Shown: positions 17,751-27,800 of the stretch, in pieces | Position numbering within the stretch: the first letter of the stretch is position 1 | Layout of the letters: the number at the start of each line of letters is the position of its first letter | Assembly (NCBI RefSeq): GCF_900188185.1 | Contig: NZ_FZPA01000010.1 | Span: forward strand, 62,001-126,000 | DNA from: Sphingopyxis indica | GTDB lineage: Bacteria; Pseudomonadota; Alphaproteobacteria; Sphingomonadales; Sphingomonadaceae | DNA: 64,000 bases | Direction of reading: 5' to 3' | Position numbers and translations under genes: made by a program | Notes under the pieces: generated by a model | What the model saw: the letters and a program-made list of their open reading frames with translations, nothing else | Databases searched by the model: none | Told to the model about the DNA's origin: nothing

Positions 17751-20700
17751 ATGTCGCGCATCTTCATCAACCGGCCGATCTTTGCATGGGTGCTGGCGAT
17801 CATCGTCATGCTCGGCGGGCTCGGCGCGCTGTTTTCGCTGCCGATCGCGCAATATCCCGACATCGCCCCGGTGCAGGTCAATATCCGCGCCAACTATCCC
17901 GGCGCGTCGGCCGAGACGATCGAGAACAGCGTCACGCAGGTGCTCGAACAGCAGCTCACCGGGATCGACGGCCTGCTCTATTTCAGCTCGCAATCGAGCT
18001 CGCGCGGGCAGGCGAGCATCAGCGTCATCTTCGCCAAGGGGACCGACCCCGACATCGCGCAGGTGCAGGTGCAGAACCAGATCCAGTCGGCGATCTCGCG
18101 CCTGCCGCAGCAGGTGCAGAGCCAGGGCGTGCGCGTCACCAAGTCGAACTCGGATTCGCTGCTGCTCGTCGCGGTGTTCGACACCACCGACACGCGGTCG
18201 AACCAGGATGTGTCCGACTATCTGACCTCGAACATCCAGGACCCGCTGTCGCGCGTCGACGGGGTCGGCGACGTCAATGTCTTCGGGTCGCCGCACGCGA
18301 TGCGCATCTGGCTCAACCCGCAGCGGCTGGCCGCGGTGTCGCTGATGCCCGGCGACGTGATCAATGCGATCAATGCGCAGAATAGCGAGATCGCGGCGGG
18401 CGACGTCGGCGGCCTGCCCGCGCCCGAAGGCCAGATGCTCAACGCGACGGTCACCGCGCAATCGCGGCTCCAGACCCCCGAAGAGTTCGAGAATATCGTG
18501 CTCAAGACGCTGTCCGACGGATCGACGGTGCGGATCAAGGATGTCGCGCGGGTCGAGATCGGCGCCGAAAGCTATGCCGTCATCACCCGCGTCAACGGCC
18601 ATCCGGGCGCGGGCATGGCGATTTCGCTGTCGCCCGGCGCCGACGCGCTGAAAACCGCCGAACTGGTCAAGGCGCGGATGGACGAGCTGGCGCAGACGAT
18701 GCCCGAGGGGCTCGACTATGCCTATGCGAATGATTCGACCAATTTCATCAAATTGTCGGTCAGCGAGGTGCAAAAGGCGCTGTTCGAGGCGATCCTGCTC
18801 GTCGTGCTCGTCATGTTCGTGTTCCTGCAAAGCTGGCGCGCGACCTTGATCCCCGCGATCGCGGTGCCGGTGGTGCTGCTCGGCACTTTCGGCGTCTTCT
18901 ATATCGCGGGATTCAGCATCAACACGCTGACCCTGTTCGGGCTCGTCCTCGCGATCGGCCTGCTCGTCGACGATGCGATCGTCGTCGTCGAAAATGTCGA
19001 GCGGTTGATGGAAGAAAATCCCGGCATGACCGCGCGCGAGGCGACGATCCGGTCGATGCAGGAATTGCAGGTCGCGCTCGTCGCGATCGGGCTCGTGCTG
19101 TCGGCGGTGTTCCTGCCGATGGCCTTTTTCGGCGGTTCGACCGGGGTGATCTATCGCCAATTCTCGGTCACCATCGTCTCGGCGATGGCGCTGTCGGTGC
19201 TCGTCGCGCTGATCCTCAGCCCGGCGCTGACCTCGACCCTGCTCAAGCCGAAGGCGCATGGGGCCGCGGCGGATGGCCCGCACCGCTTCCCGCGGCTCCA
19301 CACCGTCTATGAGCGCGCCAAGCATGGCTTCAACACGCGCTTCGAGCGCGCGAGCGCGGGCTATGCGGGCAGCGTCGCCAAGGTCGTCGAGCGCAAATGG
19401 CTGTTCCTCGGCATCTATGCGCTCGCGCTCGCGCTGCTCGTGCTGCTGTTCTGGCGCTTGCCGAGCGGCTTCCTGCCCAACGAGGATCAGGGGCGCGTCG
19501 CGATCCAGTTCCGCCTTCCTGCCGGCGCGACGCAGGCGCGCACGCTCGAGGTGCGCGACGCGATCGAGAAATATCTGCTGACGCAGGAAAAGGCGAACAC
19601 CCAGGCGCTGTTCCTGATCGCCGGCGGCGGGGGCGGCGGCGCGTCGGGGCAGAATACCGGCCAGGGTTATGTCAACCTCGTTCACTGGGACGACCGGCCC
19701 GGTCCCGAGAACAGCGCCGACGCGATCGCGCAGCGCGCGCGGCAGGCGCTGTCGGGGCTGCGCGACGCCGACATCTTCGCGCTCGTTCCCGGCGCGGTGC
19801 GCGGGCTCGGCGACACGTCGGGCTTCACGATGGAGCTGCAGAACCGCAGCGGCCTATCGCGCGACGAGTTTGTGGCGGCGCGCGACCGGTTGCTGGAGAT
19901 GGCGAAAGCCAATCCGAAGCTGACCTCGGTGCGGCTCAGCGACCTGCCCGACGTCGCGACACTGAAGATCGACATCGATACGCAGCGGCTGACCGCCTAT
20001 GGGTTGTCGAACAGCGACGTCAACACGACGCTGTCGACCGCGTGGGGCGGGCGCTATGTCAACGACTTCATCGACAAGGGGCGCGTCAAGCGCGTCTATG
20101 TGCAGGGTGACGCCCCCTATCGCGCGAGCCCCGACGACCTGGGGCAATGGTATGTGCGCTCGGCAGACGGCGGCATGTCGCCCTTCTCCGCCTTTTCGCA
20201 CATCGGCTGGTCGACGACGCCGAGCAGCACCTCGCGCTTTCAGGGGGTGCCCGCGTTCGAAATTTCGGGGCAGGCCGCGCCCGGCGTGAGCTCGGGCGAG
20301 GCGATGGACGAAATGGAGCGGATGGCGGCCGAGATTCCGGGCACCAGCGTCGCCTGGTCGGGCGCCTCCTATCAGGAGCGGCTGTCGTCGGGACAGGCGC
20401 CCTTGCTCTATGCGCTGTCGCTTCTCGTCGTCTTCCTCTGCCTCGCGGCGCTTTACGAAAGCTGGTCGATCCCGGTCGCGGTGCTGCTCGTCATCCCGCT
20501 CGGGCTGGTCGGCGCGGTGCTCGCGGTGACGCTGCGCGGGCTGGAGAATGACGTCTATATGCAGATCGGGCTTTTGACGACGATGGGGCTCGCGTCGAAG
20601 AATGCGATCCTGATGATCGAATTCGCCGAGCAGGAAGAACGCAAGGGCAAGCGCGTGATCGAGGCGGCGATCGCCGCGGCGAAGATCCGCCTGCGCCCGA

Positions 20701-20945
20701 TTTTGATGACGAGCTTTGCCTTCATCTTCGGCGTGCTGCCGCTCGCGGTCGCGACCGGCGCGGGCGCGAACAGCCGTGTCGCGATCGGCACCTCGGTGAT
20801 CGGCGGGATGCTGACCGCGACCCTGCTCGCCATCTTCTTCATCCCGCTCTTCTTCGTGCTTGTGCGGCGCGGGGTGCGCGACGGGCTGGCGGCGCTCCGC
20901 CAGCGCTTCGGCCGCGGCGGCGATGCGGCGGAGGTGCCGGCATGA
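17751..20945 (+). CDS. RND multidrug efflux pump, HAE1 family (AcrB/MexB type)
   Basis: A 1064-residue inner membrane proton antiporter. It begins with a membrane helix after FINRPIFAWVLA. The paired aspartates of the proton relay are seen in GLLVDDAIVVVENVERLM of helix 4. Two large periplasmic loops and twelve membrane segments fit the family length. The GGGGGGASGQNTGQGY loop in the second periplasmic half is glycine-rich. It exports hydrophobic compounds out of the cell with the adaptor and channel encoded on either side. Its stop overlaps the start of the outer membrane gene (ATGA). Confidence 0.96.
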   Translation: MSRIFINRPIFAWVLAIIVMLGGLGALFSLPIAQYPDIAPVQVNIRANYPGASAETIENSVTQVLEQQLTGIDGLLYFSSQSSSRGQASISVIFAKGTDPDIAQVQVQNQIQSAISRLPQQVQSQGVRVTKSNSDSLLLVAVFDTTDTRSNQDVSDYLTSNIQDPLSRVDGVGDVNVFGSPHAMRIWLNPQRLAAVSLMPGDVINAINAQNSEIAAGDVGGLPAPEGQMLNATVTAQSRLQTPEEFENIVLKTLSDGSTVRIKDVARVEIGAESYAVITRVNGHPGAGMAISLSPGADALKTAELVKARMDELAQTMPEGLDYAYANDSTNFIKLSVSEVQKALFEAILLVVLVMFVFLQSWRATLIPAIAVPVVLLGTFGVFYIAGFSINTLTLFGLVLAIGLLVDDAIVVVENVERLMEENPGMTAREATIRSMQELQVALVAIGLVLSAVFLPMAFFGGSTGVIYRQFSVTIVSAMALSVLVALILSPALTSTLLKPKAHGAAADGPHRFPRLHTVYERAKHGFNTRFERASAGYAGSVAKVVERKWLFLGIYALALALLVLLFWRLPSGFLPNEDQGRVAIQFRLPAGATQARTLEVRDAIEKYLLTQEKANTQALFLIAGGGGGGASGQNTGQGYVNLVHWDDRPGPENSADAIAQRARQALSGLRDADIFALVPGAVRGLGDTSGFTMELQNRSGLSRDEFVAARDRLLEMAKANPKLTSVRLSDLPDVATLKIDIDTQRLTAYGLSNSDVNTTLSTAWGGRYVNDFIDKGRVKRVYVQGDAPYRASPDDLGQWYVRSADGGMSPFSAFSHIGWSTTPSSTSRFQGVPAFEISGQAAPGVSSGEAMDEMERMAAEIPGTSVAWSGASYQERLSSGQAPLLYALSLLVVFLCLAALYESWSIPVAVLLVIPLGLVGAVLAVTLRGLENDVYMQIGLLTTMGLASKNAILMIEFAEQEERKGKRVIEAAIAAAKIRLRPILMTSFAFIFGVLPLAVATGAGANSRVAIGTSVIGGMLTATLLAIFFIPLFFVLVRRGVRDGLAALRQRFGRGGDAAEVPA

Positions 20946-22336
20946 GGCGCGCATTGCTTTTGTTGACGCCGCTCGTCCTCGCCGGATGTTCGCTCGCACC
21001 GAAGACGGTGCTCCCGGCGCCGCCGGTGCCCGCAAGCTGGCCGGTCGGCGACGCCTATCTGGCGGCGAGCGAGGCGGCGCTGCCGCTGCTCTCCTACAAG
21101 GCGATCTTCACCGATCCGCGGTTGCAGGCGCTGATCGAGGCGGCGCTTGCGAACAATCGCGACCTGCGCGCCGCCTATGCCAATGTCGCGGCGGCCCGCG
21201 CGCAGGTGCGCGTCAGCCGGGCGGCGCAATTCCCCGCGATTGGCGCGAGCGCGGGCGCCGGCTATTCGGACAGCAATAGCAGCGACGGCAGCGCCGATTT
21301 TTCGCTGCAGGGCGGCGTCACCGGCTTCGAGCTCGACCTGTTCGGGCGGCTCGCCAATGCGACCGAGGCCGAACGGGGTCGTGCGCTTGCGACCGAGGCG
21401 GCGGCGCGCACGGTGCGCCTCGCGCTGATTGCCGACCTCGCCGACGCATGGGCGAGCTATGGCGCCGACCGCGACCTGCTCGCGATTGCGCAGGATACCG
21501 CCGTCAATGCGCGCGAGAGCGTGCGGCTGACCAGGGCGCGGCTGGAGGGCGGCATCGCGCCGCGCACCGACCTGAGGCAAGCCGAGCAGATCCTCGCGAG
21601 CGCCGAGGAGTTGATCGCGGTGCAGACGAGCGCGATCGCGCAGGACGAAAATCTGATCCGGTTGCTCGTCGGCGGCGACGTCGATCGCGCGCTGCTGCCC
21701 GCGAGCCTCGACGAAGTGGTGCCGGGAATCGCGCTGCCGCCTGCCGGAGTCAGCTCGCAGATCCTGCTCCGCCGCCCCGACGTGATCGAGGCTGAATATG
21801 AACTGCGCGCCGCCAATGCCGATATCGGCGCGGCGCGCGCGCGGCTGTTCCCGACGATTTCGCTGACCGGCCTGCTCGGGGTTGCGAGCGATGCGCTGTC
21901 GAGCCTGTTCGACGGCGGCTCGTTCGGCTGGTCGGCAGGCGCCGACGCGAGCGCGAGCATCTTCGATTTCGGCGGCCGCCGCGCTGCTGTCGCGGTGAGC
22001 GAGGCGCAGCGCGACGCCGCGCTCGCGAGCTATGAAGGCGCGATTCAGACCGCCTTTCGCGAGGTTTCCGACGCGCTCGCGGTGCAGGGCACGATCGCCG
22101 AGCGCGTCCGCGCGGCGGCGGCGAATCGCGAGGCCGCCGACGACAGCGCGGCGCTGACCGAGGCCCGCTACAAGGGCGGGATCGACAGCTTCCTCGCCAG
22201 CCTCGTCGTTCAGCGCAGCCTCTATACCGCGCGCAGCAGCGAGGTCGCGACGCGCCTGCTGCTCGCGCAAACGCGAATCGCCCTGTTCCGCGCGCTCGGC
22301 GGCGACAGCGAGGCGGGAAGCGCGGGCGAGCCGTAG
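20942..22336 (+). CDS. outer membrane efflux lipoprotein (NodT/OprM family)
   Basis: The 464-residue product has a lipoprotein signal with LVLAGC (Cys16). Two homologous halves follow, each with long helices of the tunnel and the beta strands of the outer membrane barrel. AEYELRAANADIGAARARLFPTI is a hallmark of the NodT family. It provides the outer membrane exit duct for the RND pump encoded upstream, with which it is translationally coupled. After its stop comes an interspersed repeat and then the SOS promoter of imuA. Confidence 0.95.
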   Translation: MRRALLLLTPLVLAGCSLAPKTVLPAPPVPASWPVGDAYLAASEAALPLLSYKAIFTDPRLQALIEAALANNRDLRAAYANVAAARAQVRVSRAAQFPAIGASAGAGYSDSNSSDGSADFSLQGGVTGFELDLFGRLANATEAERGRALATEAAARTVRLALIADLADAWASYGADRDLLAIAQDTAVNARESVRLTRARLEGGIAPRTDLRQAEQILASAEELIAVQTSAIAQDENLIRLLVGGDVDRALLPASLDEVVPGIALPPAGVSSQILLRRPDVIEAEYELRAANADIGAARARLFPTISLTGLLGVASDALSSLFDGGSFGWSAGADASASIFDFGGRRAAVAVSEAQRDAALASYEGAIQTAFREVSDALAVQGTIAERVRAAAANREAADDSAALTEARYKGGIDSFLASLVVQRSLYTARSSEVATRLLLAQTRIALFRALGGDSEAGSAGEP

Positions 22337-22379
22337 CGCGCCGATTGCGCCTCGCGCCGGGACGCGGGCGTTGTGTAAT

Positions 22380-22530
22380 TTATTCGCACGAAGCCACGAA
22401 GCCACAAAGAAGCGCCGTCCGCAGCGCAGCCACTATCCTTCAAGGCAGTGCAGGATATGGCGGCTGGGCAGGAGGGCGCCTGCGGCGCGATACGAGATTC
22501 CTTTGTGGCTTTGTGTCTTTGTGCGAGTCC
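22380..22530. repeat. short interspersed element with tandem-unit inverted ends (family E, copy 1)
   Basis: The left end is ATTCGCACGAAGCCACGAAG and so on; the right end is the reverse complement type CTTTGTGTCTTTGTGCGAG. Both ends are built from 8-9 base units. The core contains ATCCTTCAAGGCAGTG and ATGGCGG, matched by ATCATTCAAGGCTGTGATGG in the copy at 54667-54828. It lies between the efflux operon and the imuA promoter. Confidence 0.75.
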
Positions 22531-22563
22531 CTCTTTGCCGGTCGCGACCATGATCGCTCCGTC

Positions 22564-22608
22564 TTGACAAGCGGCCGGACTCGCGCGCTAATAGAACATA
22601 TAGAGAAC
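22564..22608 (+). promoter_or_regulatory. imuA promoter with LexA (SOS) box
   Basis: A TTGACA -35 element (22564-22569) is followed after 17 bases by GCTAAT as a weak -10. The sequence GAAC-ATATAGA-GAAC at 22594-22608 is an exact GAAC-N7-GAAC box, the alphaproteobacterial LexA site. It directly follows the -10 and ends 5 bases before the imuA ATG, so the transcript leader must be very short, about 15 bases. LexA binding here would block transcription until DNA damage. Confidence 0.88.
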
Positions 22609-22613
22609 ATGTC

Positions 22614-23402
22614 ATGCGCGAGTCGTCTTCCTCTCTCGCCGGGCTGCGCCGCCGCGTCGCCCGGATCGCCGCTTCGGGCGCGCCGTCCGTCCGCCAGTCC
22701 GAGCGCTGGCTGGCGAGCGGGCACGACCGATTCGACGCGGCGCTCGGCGGCGGACTCGCGGCGGGGCGCATCCACGAATTTTTCGCCGCCGATCCGCTCG
22801 ACGCCGCGAGCGCCGCCGCCTTTGCCGCGCTGCTCGCGCTGCGCGGCGGAGGCGAGGCGCCGCTGTTGTGGCTGCGCACCGCCGATGCGGGGCGCAAGGC
22901 CGGGCATTTCTATGCCCCCGGGCTTGCCGAGCTTGGCGGCGATCCGAACCGGTTGCTGCTTGTCGAGACGGGCGACGCGAAAGCGCTGCTCGCCGCCGCC
23001 AACGATGCGGTGCGCTGCGCCGGGCCGGCGGCGGCGGTGGTCGAAAGCCATGGCCGGCTTCCTGCGTTCGACCTGACCGCAGGACGCCGCCTCGCGCTCG
23101 GCGCGCGCGAGGCGGGGACGACGCTGTTCCTTTTGCGCATCGCCGCCGAGCCCGTGCCGAGCGTTGCCGAAACGCGCTGGCAGGTGGCGGCCGCCCCCTC
23201 TCGCGAACTGGAGGCGCGCGCGCCGGGCGCGCCCGCCTTCGACCTTTTATTGCTGCGCTGGCGCGCCGGCCCCGCGGGCGCGCGCTGGCGGCTGGAGTGG
23301 AACCGTGACGACCAAGCCTTCCGCGACCCGGCGCTATCTGGCGCTCTTCTTCCCCTGGCTCCCCGCCGAGCGCTGGAGCCGCGCGGCGCCGCGGCCGCCT
23401 GA
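22614..23402 (+). CDS. imuA: translesion mutasome protein ImuA
   Basis: The 262-residue product resembles a degenerate RecA/SulA-like ATPase fold. After a short N-terminus comes HDRFDAALGGGLAAGRIHEFF, the conserved opening of ImuA. No intact Walker A lysine is seen. ImuA recruits the mutagenic polymerase DnaE2 through ImuB after DNA damage. The gene starts 5 bases downstream of an SOS box. Its last 98 bases overlap the start of imuB in another frame, so the three genes are one SOS unit. The name is firm because of the following ImuB and DnaE2 genes. Confidence 0.93.
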   Translation: MRESSSSLAGLRRRVARIAASGAPSVRQSERWLASGHDRFDAALGGGLAAGRIHEFFAADPLDAASAAAFAALLALRGGGEAPLLWLRTADAGRKAGHFYAPGLAELGGDPNRLLLVETGDAKALLAAANDAVRCAGPAAAVVESHGRLPAFDLTAGRRLALGAREAGTTLFLLRIAAEPVPSVAETRWQVAAAPSRELEARAPGAPAFDLLLLRWRAGPAGARWRLEWNRDDQAFRDPALSGALLPLAPRRALEPRGAAAA

Positions 23403-24843
23403 CGCACCGCTCGTCTTTGCCGAGACGGTCCGCGGCGCGCTGCGCCTTGCGAGCGTCGCGCCCGAAGCGGCAGCGCTGGGACTCGTTCCCGGCATGGCGC
23501 TCGCCGATGCGCGCGCGCGCGTTCCCGCGCTGACGGTGGTGCCGCACGACCCCGCCGCCGACGCCGCATGGCTCGACCGGATCGCGCAGGGCTGCGCGCG
23601 CTACACGCCGCTCGTCGCGCTCGACGCCCCCGACGGGCTGATCCTCGACATTGCCGGTGCTGCGCATCTGTTCGGCGGCGAGGCGGGACTGGTTGCCGAT
23701 GCCGCGATGCGCTGCGACCGGCTGGGAATGACGCTGCGCCATGCCTTCGGTCCGACCGCCGACGCAGCGCGCGCGCTCGCGCGTCATCCGGCCCCGCCCG
23801 CCCCCGACGAGGCCGCGGCGATCCGCCGCCTGCCCGTCGCGGTGCTCGAACTCGACGAAGAGGCGACGCGCGCGCTGGTCCGCGCCGGCCTCAAGACGAT
23901 CGGCGACCTCGCGAACCGGCCGATGGCGAGCCTCGCCGCGCGCTTCGGCACGGGCGCCGCGACTGCGCTGCGCCGCATCCTCGGCGACGCGCCGAGCCCG
24001 CTCGACCCGCGCGTGGCGCCGCCGCCGGTCGCCGCCGAACGCCGCTTCGCCGAACCGCTCGCGAGCACGCCGCCCGCCATGGAGGTGCTCGCCGATCTGA
24101 TGGACGAAGCCGCCGGCCAGATGGCCGAGCGCGGCAAGGGCGGGCGCGCCTTTCGCGCGACCTTCTTTCGCAGCGACGGTCTCGCCCGAACGATCGCGGT
24201 CGAAACCGGCCAGCCGGTGCGCGACGTCGCGACCGTCATGCGGCTCTTCGCCGAGCGCCTCGACGCGCTGCGCGATCCGATCGACCCCGGCTTCGGTTTC
24301 GACATGATCCGCCTTGCCGTGCCGCGCCTCGAGGCGCTCGGCGTGAGCCAGCTGAAGCTCGAGGGCGGCGCGGTGCGGAGGGGCGACGTCGATGCGCTCG
24401 CCGACCGGCTCGCGACGCGGCTCGGGCGCGGGCGGGTGCGCAGGCTTTGCCCCGCCGACACGCATATCCCCGAACAGGCGCAGCTCGAACTGCCCGCCGC
24501 CGACGCGCCGCGCCCCGAACGCTGGCCCGAGCCAGAGGCGGGCGAGCCGCCGCTGCGCCCCTTCTACCTCTTCGACCCGCCGCAGCCGATCGAGGTGATC
24601 GCCGAAGTGCCCGACGGCCCGCCGCAGCGTTTTCGCTGGCGCCGCGCGCTCCACGCGGTGCGCCTCTACGAAGGGCCCGAGCGGATCGCCGCCGAATGGT
24701 GGCGCCGCCGCGACAATAAGGGGCTGACGCGCGACTATTACCGCGTCGAGGATGTGCAGGGACGGCGTTACTGGCTGTTCCGCCACGGCCTCTACGACGA
24801 AAAGGCCGATCCGCGCTGGTATATCCACGGGCTGTTCGCATGA
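23305..24843 (+). CDS. imuB: Y-family-like polymerase protein ImuB (catalytically inactive)
   Basis: The 512-residue product matches ImuB. The N-terminus RYLALFFPWLPAERW replaces the DxDxFF motif of active Y-family polymerases, which fits its known loss of catalysis. Finger, thumb and little-finger regions and a C-terminal RRALHAVRLYEGPERI segment follow. ImuB acts as the clamp-binding platform that bridges ImuA and DnaE2. The GTG at 23305 is chosen because GGAG lies 5-10 bases upstream and the protein then starts at the conserved edge; the overlap with imuA is 98 bases. The stop overlaps dnaE2 as ATGA. Confidence 0.93.
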   Translation: MTTKPSATRRYLALFFPWLPAERWSRAAPRPPDAPLVFAETVRGALRLASVAPEAAALGLVPGMALADARARVPALTVVPHDPAADAAWLDRIAQGCARYTPLVALDAPDGLILDIAGAAHLFGGEAGLVADAAMRCDRLGMTLRHAFGPTADAARALARHPAPPAPDEAAAIRRLPVAVLELDEEATRALVRAGLKTIGDLANRPMASLAARFGTGAATALRRILGDAPSPLDPRVAPPPVAAERRFAEPLASTPPAMEVLADLMDEAAGQMAERGKGGRAFRATFFRSDGLARTIAVETGQPVRDVATVMRLFAERLDALRDPIDPGFGFDMIRLAVPRLEALGVSQLKLEGGAVRRGDVDALADRLATRLGRGRVRRLCPADTHIPEQAQLELPAADAPRPERWPEPEAGEPPLRPFYLFDPPQPIEVIAEVPDGPPQRFRWRRALHAVRLYEGPERIAAEWWRRRDNKGLTRDYYRVEDVQGRRYWLFRHGLYDEKADPRWYIHGLFA

Positions 24844-27800
24844 GCGGTGCGTCCGGCCCCGAACCCCGCCCCGAGCCCGGCTTCGCCGAACTGGTCGCCG
24901 CGACCAACTACAGCTTCCTCGCCGGCGCCTCGCACCCCGCCGGGATGGTCGCCGAGGCGATCGCGCTCGGGATGGACGGCATCGGCATCGCCGATCGCAA
25001 CAGCGTCGCGGGGGTGGTGCGCGCCTGGGCGTTCCTGAAGGAGCTGCAGGTCAAAGAGGACGCGCGGGCAGCGAATTTCAGGCTGGTGACGGGTGCGCGA
25101 CTGGTTTTTTCCGACGGCACCCCCGACATCGTCGCCTATCCGGTCGATCGCCACGGCTGGGGGCGGCTGACCCGTCTGCTTTCGACCGGGAATCTGCGCG
25201 CACAGAAAGGCGACTGTATCCTCCGCCTCGACGATCTGCTCGACCATTGCGAAGGTCTGCTGCTGATCGCGATGGACGGCGACGCGGCGCTTCTTCGCAC
25301 GCTCAGGCGCGCGCGGCCGAAATCGGTGTGGCTGGCGGTGACGATGCCGCGAACGGGGAGTGACGCGCGGCGGCTGGCCGAACGCCGGCGGCTGTCGGCG
25401 GCGACCGGCGTTCCGCTGCTCGCGACCAATGACGCGCTCTATGCCACCGCCGCGCAGCGCCCGCTCCACGACATCGTCACCTGCATCCGCGAAGGCACGA
25501 CGGTCCAGAAAGCGGGCCGGCGGCTGCACGCCAATGGCGAACGCCATCTGAAATCGCCCGCCGAAATGGCGCGGTTGTTCGGTGCCTGTCCCCAGGCGGT
25601 CGGCGAAAGCGCGAAGCTGCTCGCGCGCATCGGCTTTCGCCTCGACGACCTGCGCTACGAATATCCGCACGAGCCGGTGCCGCCCGGCTGGAAACCCTTT
25701 GCCTGGCTTCACCATCTGGTGAAGACGGCGGCGGAAAAGCGCTATGGGACGCCGCTGCCGCCCAGGGTGCGCGCGCTGATCGGCAGCGAGCTGCGGCTGA
25801 TCCGCAGGCGGAACTATGTCTATTATTTTCTGACCGTTTACGACCTCGTCCGCTTCGCGCGAACGCAGGACCCGCCGATCCTGTGTCAGGGCCGCGGCTC
25901 GGCGGCCAATTCGATCGTCTGCTTCCTGCTCGGCGTCACCTCGGTCGATCCGATGAAGCACGAGCTGCTTTTTTCGCGCTTCATCTCGGCCGAGCGCGAC
26001 GAACCGCCCGACATCGACATCGATTTCGAGCATGAGCGGCGCGAGGAGGTGATCCAGCACATCTATGGCCGCTATGGCCGCGCGCGCGCCGGGATCGCCG
26101 CGACCGTCATCCACTATCGCCCGCGCAGCACGATCCGCGAGGTCGGCAAGGCGCTGGGCTTCAGCGAGGATGTGACCGCGCGGCTCGCCGACACGAGCTG
26201 GGGAAGCTGGGGCGACGACGTGCCGGTGGAGCGGCTCGTCGAGGCCGGGCTCGATCCGCACAATGGCGAGATCGAGCGGCTGCACCGTTTCGTCGGCGAA
26301 TTGCTGACCTTTCCGCGCCACCTGTCGCAGCATGTCGGCGGCTTCGTGCTGACCGAAGGGCGGCTCGACGAACTGGTGCCGATCCATAACGCCGCGATGG
26401 AGGATCGCACCTTCATCGAATGGGACAAGGACGACATCGACGCGCTGGGGCTGATGAAGGTCGATGTGCTCGCGCTCGGCATGCTGACCTGCATCCGCAA
26501 ATGTTTCGACCTGATGCGCACGCACGGGCTGGGGAACAAGATGCTGAAACTCGACCTCGATGCGGATGATCCCGCAGTCTATGACATGTTGTGCAAGGGC
26601 GACAGTATCGGCGTCTTTCAGGTCGAAAGCCGCGCGCAAATCAACATGCTGCCGCGCCTGCGACCGCGCGAGTTCTACGATCTGGTGGTGCAGGTGGCGA
26701 TCGTCCGTCCGGGGCCGATCGAGGGCGATATGGTGCATCCCTATCTGCGAAGGCGAAACAGGGAAGAGCCGGTCGAATTTCCCAAGCCCGCGCCGCCGCA
26801 TCCGCCCGATGAACTGCATGATGTGCTGGGCAAGACCTATGGCGTCCCGCTGTTCCAGGAACAGGCGATGAAGCTGGCGATGGTCGCCGCCGATTTCAGC
26901 CCCGAGGAAGCGAACGGCCTGCGCCGCGCGATGGCGACTTTTCGCAATCTGGGGACGATCGACAGGTTCCGCGACAAGATGATCGGCGGCATGGTCGCGC
27001 GCGGATATGAACGCGATTTCGCCGAGCGCTGCTTCAAGCAGATCGAAGGGTTCGGCAGCTATGGCTTTCCCGAAAGCCACGCCCAATCCTTTGCGCGGCT
27101 CGTCTATGTCTCCGCGTGGATCAAGCATCATCACCCCGCGGTCTTCACCTGCGGGCTGCTCAATTCGCAGCCGATGGGTTTCTATGCCCCCGCGCAGCTC
27201 GTTCGCGATGCGCAGGGGCATGGCGTCGAGGTGCGCGGGGTCGATGTCAATGCGAGCGGGTGGGACAACAGCCTCGAACGGCGTGCGGACGGCGCCCTCG
27301 CGCTCAGGCTCGGTTTCCGGCAGATCGACGGGTTTCGCGAAGCGTGGGCCGAGGCGGTCGTTGCGGCGCGCGGCGCGCCTTTCGCGAGCGTCGAGGAGCT
27401 GGCGCGGCGCGCGGCGCTTCCACCCCGCGCCTTGCGGCTGCTCGCCGAAGCCGACGCGTGCCGCTCGATGGGGCGCGACCGCCGCCCTGCGCTGTGGGAG
27501 GCGCGGCGGGTGCGGCAGGGAGTTTTGCCGCTGTTCGATGCCGCCGGTGCGGGCGAACTGGGCGCCGAGGCCGATGCGCAGCTGCCGCCGATGCCGCGCG
27601 TCGAGCAGATACTCACCGACTATCAGACGACGCGGCTGTCGCTGAAAGGCCATCCGATGGCCTTTTTGCGCGAGGCGTTCGCGAAGGAGGGGGTGCTGAG
27701 CTGCCTCGAGACCGCGGCGGCGAAGAACGGCCGCATCGTCCGCACCGCGGGGGTGGTGCTGATCCGCCAGCGTCCGGGCAAGGGCAATGCGATCTTCATC

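Noticed and set aside
16170..19685. Minus-strand open frame of about 1170 codons opposite the efflux operon
   Set aside because: It opposes strongly recognised RND genes, has skewed composition and no plausible start signal.
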